Assembly (NCBI GenBank): GCA_964017065.1
Contig: OZ024783.1
Location: forward strand, 8,224,391 to 8,288,390
Source: Haliclona indistincta
Taxonomy: Eukaryota > Porifera > Demospongiae > Haplosclerida > Chalinidae
Reading direction: 5' to 3'
Length of the DNA stretch: 64,000 nucleotides
Part shown: positions 46,300 through 55,924 of the stretch, in pieces
How the letters are laid out: the number at the start of each line of letters is the position of its first letter
How positions within the stretch are numbered: position 1 is the stretch's first letter
Notes under the pieces: generated by a model
The model's input: the letters and a program-made list of their open reading frames with translations, nothing else
Databases searched by the model: none
Told to the model about the DNA's origin: nothing
Position numbers and translations under genes: made by a program

Positions 46300-46425
46300 G
46301 TGTAACATTAGATTTGTCCGCACTCAATTCTGGTCTCGTTGTTATTGATAGACAACAAGGGCGTACCCCAAGTGGTCTATCAATAACAACGAGACCGGAA
46401 GCTCGTGCGTACAAATCCAATGTTA
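46300..46425. repeat. palindromic MITE-like unit 1 of cluster
   Basis: 'gtctcgttgttattgatag' is complemented by 'ctatcaataacaacgagac' across a ~25 base loop. Further out, 'gtgtaacattagatttgt' pairs imperfectly with 'acaaatccaatgttacac'. Confidence 0.75.
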
Positions 46426-46652
46426 CACGCAGAGCGTTCTATAGTAACAGACCATTAAACCATAGTATGAATAATTCTCTTTGATGTAACGAGCGTTAAT
46501 GAGGGCTATAAATCGTGTACAGCCCGCACGCGTTTCAAGATGGCCGCCGCGTTCGAGAATCCACAAAGAAACGGCGCTCGTACTGCTCTGCGGTCTTCCT
46601 GCGACGTAAGATAGCCAGCTAGACGTCAGGCAAGCAGCGCACTATGGTTTAA

Positions 46653-46761
46653 AGTAGTTATATACCTCACAGTCGGTGTTTAAGCATTTAAAGCCCTTGG
46701 GCTACGCCCGCGGGCTTTAAATCGCTTAAACACCTCCTGATCGGTATAATTTATAACTACT
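46653..46761. repeat. palindromic MITE-like unit 2 of cluster
   Basis: The outer ends 'agtagttatatacc' and 'ggtataatttataactact' are complementary. The core 'ggtgtttaagcatttaaagccc' (22-base arm described by position) pairs with 'gggctttaaatcgcttaaac'. About 109 bp in all. Confidence 0.7.
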
Positions 46762-46799
46762 ATTTGCGTCTTTGCGAGTTTGAATAATTCGCGATGTTA

Positions 46800-46940
46800 T
46801 AGCACTCACACTTAACTTAGCCAAGATTGAGTGTGAGTGCAATGGGAAAGTCGGTTGCCCTCGACCGTTGCTCAGGCAACTCGACTTTCCCGCGGTCATT
46901 TATGTCGGTTAATGCCCTCGTATGAGGGCAATAACTAAAT
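46800..46940. repeat. three nested or adjacent hairpins, unit 3 of cluster
   Basis: 'gcactcacact' pairs with 'agtgtgagtgc' (46802-46841), 'gggaaagtcggttgcc' with 'ggcaactcgactttccc' (46844-46890), and 'gccctcgtatgagggc' is self-complementary (46913-46928). No coding frame. Confidence 0.65.
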
Positions 46941-47054
46941 ACTTATATCTATATGCTGCCTTCACATCAAGAGGACAAGCAAGATTCTACAGATAATATT
47001 CTCAACAAAATCCTGAAAAAAAAGAAGAGAAATAAACATGGAGGTGAATCCTAT

Positions 47055-47190
47055 TAGGGAGGCACGGTAGTGACTCCCTATGTAGGGTTGAACGAGAAAA
47101 CAAGATGGCGGCTACATACAATGTATTAGCGTTCAAACGCTGATATTTCGCCTGGTGATGAACTTTATACGTCCAAAGACACTTAGATCT
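47055..47190. mobile_element. truncated left end of the hairpin-ended element
   Basis: Matches the first ~135 bases of copies A and B ('ttagggaggcacggtagtg' onward to 'tttatacgtccaaagacac'), then breaks off into unrelated sequence. Confidence 0.75.
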
Positions 47191-47833
47191 CAGACATCAT
47201 AATAGACATCAGGTTGCTCATGAGACGTGTACATGCACAGACTAATCCAAGAATCAACGGATAAAGACAACGTCAAGCAACTGTGTTGTATGAGTGAGCA
47301 TGACAGAAATTGAAGTTAGCATGCTCTATTCAGACTTCGCTGTGTGTTTGAGGCGCTACGTACTCAACGTCTTCTTCGTTGACTTAGACGCCACAAGCAA
47401 TGTCTATGATAATGTTGATAGTAATAGTAGAGCAGCTACAGTGCCACTGCTATCTTCTGTTCATCCATGAAATATTTCTAAGAATAGTAACAGTTTACAA
47501 TTCAAACCTTTGCACTATTTGCATGCCCTCCCAGGCTTGATATGCCCTTGATAAAACTTTTTGTGCCACTTTCGTGTGAAACAACTACTTCTTACTACTA
47601 AATGATATTCATACTATTGGAGGTTTATATTACTTGCTCAATACTAGAGTTACATATAAGTACTATGAATATTGTTCTGTAATCAAGCATCATACCATCC
47701 ACCCCTTATTTATTGTGTTGGGCAAAACACATAAGGGGAGGATACTTATCTTTGCAGCTGACCGTAAGACTCCACTGATTTTTGATCTACCCAAGACCAA
47801 AGGATCTCTTAGGAATTTACCAGAGGAGACAAT
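47191..47833. other. intergenic, 5' flank of the 47834 gene
   Basis: No gene of its own. The open frame at 47634-47906 overlaps the real start in a different frame and has no domain. Confidence 0.4.
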
Positions 47834-48742
47834 ATGGAATACAGTTACTATGCTCATTGGCAGTTCCCAGTATATTTCTTCTTTGAAGTTACACCCCTTT
47901 CTCTAGGTTTGTACTCAGCATGTTTTGGACTAATGAGTTTGTGCATCAGTTTCTGCAACAAGTCCAATGAACGCTTCATTCAATGGATGGTAGAGAAAGC
48001 CTTTAACTTCATGCTAAAGAAACAAACTGGTAGTGATGGAAAAAAATCTTACCGAATACTAAGCTACAAAGTTCCCAATGGATACATCTATCTGCTGTTC
48101 TTCACTATAATCAATCTGTTTGTAGTTGGACTCATAACTTTTTGGGATGAATATCTGTTAGACAAATCCCATATTTGCACCACAGATCCACAATTTGCTT
48201 GCTTTCCATTATTCCCTAACATGGACACTCCACAATTGGACTGCTCTAACACAAGCTACTTGAAAAATAACGAAATCGATTCCGTCGTCTGCTTCAACTT
48301 TGTATTCAGACTAGGCTCAGCCACTGGATCTGCTCTTGGTACAATATCAACTATTGTTCTGATCATTTGCCCAATACAACTGATTCTTCTCAAAGTATCT
48401 AACGGAAGCGAATGGAATAAGCGTCATGTAATCTCTACTGTAGCCATACAGGTCTTCACGGTAATAACAACACTAGTGTTTGGTTTTGGTCACTCATTCT
48501 TGGAATTCCAAATTTCCTCTACAACAGAAGAAAACCTGATAACAATTCTAACAAATACACTTGTAGTACTTACAATCATAATGGGCACTATATCTTTCTC
48601 GATGACTTATTGCGCAAAGGCTTACGAGCAAAGAAAACAGAGAAGAATAGAGCACAAAGAACAGAAGAATGACTCTGATAATAATGAACAGCATGAAGAA
48701 AATAACAAATTAGCGAATGAAGAGCGAGAAAAATATGAATAG
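47834..48742 (+). CDS. five-TM array family protein, isolated copy with charged tail
   Basis: Intact, 302 residues, 'MEYSYYAHWQFPVYFF'. It lies about 11 kb from the rest of the array, beyond the repeat-rich zone. Key parts: 'VEKAFNFMLKKQT', 'YRILSYKVPNGYI', TM2 to 'TFWDEYLLDKSHIC', 'CTTDPQFACFPLFP', 'LDCSNTSYLKNNEIDSVVC' (the usual NIT glycosylation site is lost: N-E-I-D), and TM3 after 'GSATGSALGTISTI'. The FPW motif of TM5 is degenerate ('ISFSMTYC'). The last ~50 residues are a highly charged Lys/Glu/Asn/Gln segment that may form a helix. Closest to the gene at 26812. Confidence 0.78.
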   Translation: MEYSYYAHWQFPVYFFFEVTPLSLGLYSACFGLMSLCISFCNKSNERFIQWMVEKAFNFMLKKQTGSDGKKSYRILSYKVPNGYIYLLFFTIINLFVVGLITFWDEYLLDKSHICTTDPQFACFPLFPNMDTPQLDCSNTSYLKNNEIDSVVCFNFVFRLGSATGSALGTISTIVLIICPIQLILLKVSNGSEWNKRHVISTVAIQVFTVITTLVFGFGHSFLEFQISSTTEENLITILTNTLVVLTIIMGTISFSMTYCAKAYEQRKQRRIEHKEQKNDSDNNEQHEENNKLANEEREKYE

Positions 48743-49722
48743 GAATGTGATAAGAGATTGTTGAGTATGATAATTTTATTTCTAGCAAACTGTACCAATA
48801 AATTGTTTTTAAGATAACGAATTATTTTGTTTTGTCAGTATAAAAATATTTTACTATGAACCTGTTGCCCTTCTGCGAGTTTGCTCACTCCTTGCTGTTG
48901 TGTGCACTTGTTTCCTAAAATCTACCAGCCCTTGCAACCAGTGTGTGCTCACTTACGGTTACGGGATACACCACGCCCACTTACAAGCAAGCTGAAAATT
49001 AATGGTTGCCTGAAAAAAAACACTCGTAGCATCGCGCTTGTTGGTTTGGCTAAACAAAGCGCTCCATATCGAGTTAGAGCAAAGACTGCACTTCGTATTT
49101 AGCAAAAACGGTGGCTAGACGCGCTACCATAGTGCGTTACGAAGTGCACGAAGTAACGAGCAGCTTCGTCGACTAAGAAATCGAAAAGCTCGTTGTGGGC
49201 ACTCTGTAGCACGACTAGACTTGGCATGCAGCTAGACAGCTTAGTTATCTAGGGACAGACGGATCCTTTTTTGATATCAGCTTTAGTTGCCAAATTATGT
49301 TCACGCATACACTCGAAAAGCTGATATCAAAAAGCCGTCTGTTTCGGGTAGCCGTCTGTCCCAGCAAGCTACCCGAAACAGTGCAAAAGATACAAATAGT
49401 GTGTGATAAACAACGCTTAGTTTGCTACCTAGTGTGAGGTGGTGCCATTATTTACACCCGTCCACGCACCAGGTAAATACGCAAATCTGGATATCTCATT
49501 ACATCAAAGAGAATTATTCATATCATAGTTTTAAATGTTTTTTACTACTCGTACTGTATATACACTACCACTAATACACATTAGGATCACTTGTGCAATA
49601 CCAGTAAAATAAACTCAACAACAAGACTGAAGCTAATATAAAGTCAAACGGCTAGAAAGATGGTGTCCAGAAAGAGCTACTCATAGCCATGATGTGTGTA
49701 CACGATAAGAAGCAGCTCAAGC
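48743..49722. other. intergenic with a compound hairpin near 49251-49381
   Basis: No gene. 'tttttgatatcagcttt' (49268-49284) is complemented at 49317-49333, and 'ctgtttcgggtagc' (49339-49352) is complemented at 49368-49381. The flanks 'gggacagacgg' and 'ccgtctgtccc' are also inverted, suggesting a small nested palindromic element. Confidence 0.55.
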
Positions 49723-52700
49723 TCAAGTGTCAAACAGTAGTGGTTCTCTTGCCAACAATACTGGAGAGACTGAATCACGACCATCATGAGATTGAAACTC
49801 CAGCACAAACCGATGTTCTCCTCTACTTGAGCCATAAACTATTGATGGTGGGGATCCTGGAGGAGGTCTGTCCTCTTCATCGTCCTCTTCTGCTGCTACC
49901 TGAGGCACTTCAACATACTCCGGTCTGTCTTTAAATCCAAGCCTTCTTTTGATCTTTTTAAAATCAAGGTTCCACCAGAGGTGTATTGCCATAGTGACAA
50001 GACAGACAACAAATGACAGGCAAACAGAGACAATGGTTGCTATTTGATAATGCTTGAACCTTAGAGAAGCAGCAGCCAGACTAACAGTGCTCAGGAGAAG
50101 TATGTTGAGAAGATAAAAAATTTCAAGTGTGCTCAGATAAATCTTCTTATACACACCTTTCGTAAGAGACCAAAATATGAAAATAACTGCTACAACAGTA
50201 ATAATGATGCAACTATTGATGGCAGCCAATTTTCCTGAAGTAAAGGAAAATGTCACAGTGAGAGTTAGTCGTACCATTAAAGTCACTCCTGTCCAGAATC
50301 GAAATTTATCTTTGTAAGGACCTCCATAAGCGTCTAACAGTGGCTTGAACTTTGCCACGGGATTCCACCTGTGCTGTGGGATACACTTGTCACTATATCT
50401 CTCTAGCAGAGGAGCACACAACACTAAAACAGGATAAGCCAGTCCAACAACCAGGACACAACAGGAGATGGCTACAAGAACAAGGTGTTTAAAACTGCCA
50501 TAATCAATGTCCCCATCTACACTCCACACTATCAGTATACTGTCATTGCATGGCAACTGAAACATGTAAAGAGCATTAGTGACTGTGAGTAGGATTTTAG
50601 TGTACGACATCAAAAACAGTGTAGCTAGTGCTGGGACAGCATGAGAGCCACACAACCTACATAGCCACACAGAGTAGCGGCAGCCCACAATAATACCACC
50701 TATGAGAAGGTACAGGTAAGCAGGAAAGGCAAACTGTAACCAAGTGTTCCAGTAGCCATCCAGTCCATCAAACAAACACACTTCAATACCCAGTTCAAGA
50801 TTAAGCCATGAGATGAACTGGCTCGCCACTGGAATACTACCATTAGGAAAGAAGAAAGCTTCATTGAGCTTCACCATGTTAGCGTAGAAGAGGAGTCCAT
50901 TGATAGTTCCGACAGAGACACTCAAGTTGAGGAACATCAACATAGCCACCAACACTATGCCAGCGAGGGCAAATACCAGCAACAAGAAAAGATACCAGTT
51001 AGAGCAAGTACCACAGTGGTTAGATCCCAGCATGATACTAAGGTGAGACTGACATTGTCCACAGAGTATACCTGTTCTATTGCCTAAACACTGACGATCT
51101 GGTGCCATGATGTCAAATGAGACATTGGATTGATTGCAGTAGTCAAAAGGACAATTAGTAGTACCAGTTATACACTGAGTGTTGTTGATGTAGGCGAACC
51201 AACTGTTGCCTGATCTAAGAAACTCGACGCTTGTGGTAGATAAATCGCATTGGACATTGCTAGCACTCAAGAACTGCTCGCAGTGACACTGTCCTGAAAT
51301 CTTAGTAAAGCCAATTGGGCACTCCATGATATCAACTCCAATAGACAAACCCCAGCCCGGTAGTCCACTATCCACTCTGATATCAACCAGTGCTGTTGCT
51401 GAGGAAGTGTTCTGCAGGAGAATGTGGAGCTGAAAACAGTTTTTATTGACGCTTTGACCATAAGAACGAACAAGTGTTGCATGTTGAGTACTGACTTGCA
51501 CAACACCAGGACTAGTACCGCCATAGTATCCTACTGTAGCTATTGATGTGTTGATCTCTAGTCCTGGATATGATTGCATGTGATGCTGGGTCCTATCAGA
51601 GCAATCTGGTAAGCCACTATTGTTACAGAAGCAGACCATGATGGGGTCAGAGGCCATGGAGGAGAGTCTGTCAGTGCTAGTGAAATGAAAGTATTTACTG
51701 AGAGGAGTGTCAAAGTACCACGAGGTTTCATTGGGTTGTCCCACATGTGGTACATCATCACAACCCATGAGTGCTGCACCATATATGTCACTTCCAGCTT
51801 TTCTTGCTCTGTTGCCTGAGAAGTTTATTGTGCCATAACCAATTGTGATTGAGCATTCCTTTTGATGATCCACTGCATATGTTGAAGACTGTAAAAGAAT
51901 TGCTCCACCACTTTCATCAGCAGTGTTGTTGTACAGACACAGCTCGCCCAGAACTACAATGAACGCTTGCATTGATAGTGTGATACCTGCTCCCTCTGTG
52001 TTTCTGTTATTCTGTATCACATTTCGACGAATGAATACAGTGTAACTTGCAATTAGAGTGATTCCAGTCATATTATTATTTGATATCACAGAGTTTCGAA
52101 AAATATTATCACCACTACAAAATAATACAATGACAGAGTTACCTCCTGTGTTGTTCGAGAAGATACAGTTGTCGATACGAGTGACTGTTACAGACACAGA
52201 CAAAATGACCGACACATTGTGACTGTTCTCAAACTGGCAGTCATACATTTCTATTGATTGCTCGTCTGCCGTACTGTCCATGTGAAAGCCAGCTAAATGT
52301 AAATTTGCAAATTTCATTCTAGTGTCCCTTAATGTAACATTAGTGTCCCCATAACTGTTAATATACACTCCATAGTCTGAAAATGCCATGCCAGTATGAA
52401 CAATAGTTGACCTCAGCAAGTAAAAAGTAGATAGCAAATCTGAATTGGCTTCAAAGCTTATATCATTAATGGAATGACCGTAATTATCAATAAAATCTGT
52501 GTTGATGATATTAAGACGTAGCTCTGAACCATCAAACTTAATATACATTCCACCGCCTTCTGCAGCTGTATTTTGTGACAATACCAAATGCTCAAAAAAC
52601 ACTTCAAACGATCCATTAAATGCATTGAACCCTATACCGCCTCCATAGCCATTGGTACAACACTTGGTTATATTCGAGTATGATAAGACTAAGTTGCTTC

Positions 52701-53343
52701 CTTCAAAATCGTGTGGTTCATCGTATACAAAGACTATTACGCTGCTATAACGATGCTCTCGGCTGATATTCAATGCTGTTGAATTATAGAAAGAGCAGTT
52801 TGTGATCACTATAGGATTATTACAGAGATAAATACGTAGTCCACATCCCATCATGTGTTGTATTGAATTCTTGAGAAAGAGAACATTCGTGACCAAAGAA
52901 AAGGAAAATACTCCATTCTGATAGTCACTTCCACAGTTGACTACTGTAAGACTTTCAACTGTAATATTATGAGACCTATCAAAGATGAACCATCCTCTCC
53001 CTCTGGTGCAGTTGATAATTACTGTAGACTGCATCACAGTCCCCTCAGCTCCTTTTATCGGCCACTGACCTTGTCCTTTCAGAGTCAGATTATACACATG
53101 GCTTATATTTACATGCGACTCTCTATCATAGCTGTGATTTCCTTCCAAGAAGATGATGGTGGTGTTAGAGGTGAAGTAGTGGCCAGGCTGGGAGATGTAG
53201 TAGGAGAGGTTGTGGCATATCTGGTGTGGAGGACATGACTGCTCATGACCAGCATCATCAGCTATGACATAGTAGACATCAGTGCTTGTAAAGGCAGAGA
53301 CAGGTACAGTCAACAACAGCAGAAACACAAGTAGTGTTGCCAT
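49723..53343 (-). CDS. secreted beta-helix plus multi-TM surface protein
   Basis: Intact single-exon gene of 1206 residues. Residues 1-17 are a signal peptide. Residues about 50-540 are Asn/Ser/Thr-rich with repeating short strands ('NCSFYNSTALN', 'GGGIGFNAFNGSF', 'EGGGMYIKFDGS', 'NTADESGGAIL'), the pattern of a right-handed parallel beta-helix, with many NxT/S sites. A Cys-rich zone (about 675-785, ending 'CGQCQSHL' and 'CGTCSN') leads to eight or nine membrane segments (about 785-1122), including 'GTINGLLFYANMVKLNEAFF'. The cytoplasmic tail has 'PPPGSPPSIVYG' and ends 'REPLLFDT'. I know this as a multi-copy architecture in sponges, without an established function. A sensing or adhesion role is inference. 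A paralogue lies at the right edge of the window. Confidence 0.85.
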   Translation of the reverse strand: MATLLVFLLLLTVPVSAFTSTDVYYVIADDAGHEQSCPPHQICHNLSYYISQPGHYFTSNTTIIFLEGNHSYDRESHVNISHVYNLTLKGQGQWPIKGAEGTVMQSTVIINCTRGRGWFIFDRSHNITVESLTVVNCGSDYQNGVFSFSLVTNVLFLKNSIQHMMGCGLRIYLCNNPIVITNCSFYNSTALNISREHRYSSVIVFVYDEPHDFEGSNLVLSYSNITKCCTNGYGGGIGFNAFNGSFEVFFEHLVLSQNTAAEGGGMYIKFDGSELRLNIINTDFIDNYGHSINDISFEANSDLLSTFYLLRSTIVHTGMAFSDYGVYINSYGDTNVTLRDTRMKFANLHLAGFHMDSTADEQSIEMYDCQFENSHNVSVILSVSVTVTRIDNCIFSNNTGGNSVIVLFCSGDNIFRNSVISNNNMTGITLIASYTVFIRRNVIQNNRNTEGAGITLSMQAFIVVLGELCLYNNTADESGGAILLQSSTYAVDHQKECSITIGYGTINFSGNRARKAGSDIYGAALMGCDDVPHVGQPNETSWYFDTPLSKYFHFTSTDRLSSMASDPIMVCFCNNSGLPDCSDRTQHHMQSYPGLEINTSIATVGYYGGTSPGVVQVSTQHATLVRSYGQSVNKNCFQLHILLQNTSSATALVDIRVDSGLPGWGLSIGVDIMECPIGFTKISGQCHCEQFLSASNVQCDLSTTSVEFLRSGNSWFAYINNTQCITGTTNCPFDYCNQSNVSFDIMAPDRQCLGNRTGILCGQCQSHLSIMLGSNHCGTCSNWYLFLLLVFALAGIVLVAMLMFLNLSVSVGTINGLLFYANMVKLNEAFFFPNGSIPVASQFISWLNLELGIEVCLFDGLDGYWNTWLQFAFPAYLYLLIGGIIVGCRYSVWLCRLCGSHAVPALATLFLMSYTKILLTVTNALYMFQLPCNDSILIVWSVDGDIDYGSFKHLVLVAISCCVLVVGLAYPVLVLCAPLLERYSDKCIPQHRWNPVAKFKPLLDAYGGPYKDKFRFWTGVTLMVRLTLTVTFSFTSGKLAAINSCIIITVVAVIFIFWSLTKGVYKKIYLSTLEIFYLLNILLLSTVSLAAASLRFKHYQIATIVSVCLSFVVCLVTMAIHLWWNLDFKKIKRRLGFKDRPEYVEVPQVAAEEDDEEDRPPPGSPPSIVYGSSRGEHRFVLEFQSHDGRDSVSPVLLAREPLLFDT

Positions 53344-53429
53344 CAGCTGGTGATGCTGTTCAGTTAGTTATACAAGCGATTTTCTGAGTTTAAGGCTGAG
53401 AGTCTGGCTTTAATTAATGTAATAGAATG

Positions 53430-55484
53430 TGGCTACATTAAGTATGCTACTAAAACAACAAAGCCATCCATTGATGGGTAACAGAAAGAAAGTGGTGTAC
53501 AACTCTGAAGCCACATGGAATGGTCCTGCAGCACAGCCCTGCTGTGTTGCAGGTGCTGGTGCTGGGCGTTGCTATGGTCAGTGTTTCTGGAAAACTAAAG
53601 CAGCAGACAGAGCGATAATAGCAGCATAGCAAGTGCGTCTTGATAGCTATTCGTATCATGAAATTTAACGAGCTGGCTTGCTCGAAAGAAAACGGAGAAG
53701 AGTTGTCCATGATCGACGTGTTTATTCACAAACTCATCAGTGAAGACTTAAGTGAGCTCAAGATTCCAGAAATGCAAGTTTCAGCAAGCTACAACCTAGT
53801 AACTGAGCCATTTTTTCGCTACCGTGCCAAGAAAGCACCGTTGCCAGTCGAGCTGCACGGATTTTCCTGTTTTTCTTGGCAGTGTGGCGTTTATTTAGTA
53901 AAATCGTTCTGTTACGGTATAGCCCAAGTGTTGGCGATCGCATGTGGCTACATTGAGTATGCTACTAAAACAACAAAGCCATCCATTGATGGGTAACAGA
54001 AAGGAAGTGGTGTACAACTCTGAAGCCACATGGAATGGTCCTGCAGCACAGCCCTGCTGTGTTGCAGGTGCTGGTGCTGGGCGTTGCTATGGTCAGTGTT
54101 TCTAGAAAACTAAAGCAGCAGACAGAGCGATAATAGCAGCATAGCAAGTGCGTCTTGATAGCTATTCGTATCATGAAATTTAACGAGCTGGCTTGCTCGA
54201 AAGAAAACGGAGAAGAGTTGTCCATGATCGACGTGTTTATTCACAAACTCATCAGTGAAGACTTAAGTGAGCTCAAGATTCCAGAAATGCAAGTTTCAGC
54301 AAGCTACAACCTAGTAACTGAGCCATTTTTTCGCTACCGTGCCAAGAAAGCACCGTTGCCAGTCGAGCTGCACGGATTTTCCTGTTTTTCTTGGCAGTGT
54401 GGCGTTTATTTAGTAAAATCGTTCTGTTACGGTATAGCCCAAGTGTTGGCGATCGCATGTGGCTACATTGAGTATGCTACTAAAACAACAAAGCCATCCA
54501 TTGATGGGTAACAGAAAGAAAGTGGTGTACAACTCTGAAGCCACATGGAATGGTCCTGCAGCACAGCCCTGCTGTGTTGCAGGTGCTGGTGCTGGGCGTT
54601 GCTATGGTCAGTGTTTCTGGAAAACTAAAGCAGCAGACAGAGCGATAATAGCAGCATAGCAAGTGTGTCTTGATAGCTATTCGTATCATGAAATTTAACG
54701 AGCTGGCTTGCTCGAAAGAAAACGGAGAAGAGTTGTCCATGATCGACGTGTTTATTCACAAACTCATCAGTGAAGACTTAAGTGAGCTCAAGATTCCAGA
54801 AATGCAAGTTTCAGCAAGCTACAACCTAGTAACTGAGCCATTTTTTCGCTACCGTGCCAAGAAAGCACCGTTGCCAGTCGAGCTGCACGGATTTTCCTGT
54901 TTTTCTTGGCAGTGTGGCGTTTATTTAGTAAAATCGTTCTGTTACGGTATAGCCCAAGTGTTGGCGATCGCATGTGGCTACATTGAGTATGCTACTAAAA
55001 CAACAAAGCCATCCATTGATGGGTAACAGAAAGGAAGTGGTGTACAACTCTGAAGCCACATGGAATGGTCCTGCAGCACAGCCCTGCTGTGTTGCAGGTG
55101 CTGGGCGTTGCTATGGTCAGTGTTTCTGGAAAACTAAAGCAGCAGACAGAGCGATAATAGCAGTATAGCAAGTGCATCTTGATAGCTATTCGTATCATGA
55201 AATTTAACGAGCTGGCTTGCTCGAAAGAAAACGGAGAAGAGCTGTCCATGATCGACGTGTTTATTCACAAACTCATCGGTGAAGACTTAAGTGAGCTCAA
55301 GATTCCAGAAAGGCAAGTTTCAGCAAGCTACAACCTAGTAACAGAGCCATTTTTTCACGACCGTGCCAAGAAAGCACCGTTGCTAGTCGAGCAGCATGAA
55401 TTTTCCTGTTTTTCTTGGCAGTGTGGCGTTTATTTAGTAAAATCGTTCTGTTACGGTATAGCCCACGTGTTGGCGATCGCATAG
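53430..55484. repeat. four tandem copies of a ~515 bp unit
   Basis: Units begin near 53430, 53944, 54459 and 54974, each opening 'gtggctacatt(a/g)agtatg'. The first three are almost identical. The fourth lacks six bases (one 'gctggt') and has several substitutions towards its end. Each boundary encodes an identical 118-residue plus-strand open frame ('MIAIRIMKFNELAC...') and opposite-strand frames, but 515 is not a multiple of three, so no long protein spans units. Unit 2 has TGG to TAG in the frame open in units 1 and 3. I recognise no domain. It looks like a young satellite or segmental tandem. Confidence 0.85.
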
Positions 55485-55924
55485 AGCAAGAAGATGTCCA
55501 GATCCAGCATGCAATGCCAAAGTTTTATGCTAAAATGCTTGTTGGCAAGGGCAGTGCCAGCTGAGTATACAGTTGCTATTGGCTGTGGTTTGTTGTGTAA
55601 ACAGTTCCTATGTCAACAACCACACAATAATTTAGAGTATAGCATGATGATTTTAACCAATGAAATTGATTAGAGACTGGCTACTACAGCTCGTAGTAGC
55701 CAGCTATTCTCATAGTAATCAAGTGGTAACTTGTAGTAGTCAGGTATTGGATTGGTTTATTTTACCGGGAAATAACATAATTAATTTTATTGAATTATTA
55801 TTACATACATTGAGGGGTTTTACTTTCTAGTCAGAGTCTATGAAGTGTGTAATGATGATATCAATTCTGTTAGTAATATTATGACATGATAATTATACAC
55901 GCAGCTAATTGACTGTTTTACTTT
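55485..55924. other. intergenic, nothing recognised
   Basis: AT-rich; a small inverted pair 'ggctactacagctcgtagtagcc' lies near 55679-55701. No gene. Confidence 0.45.
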
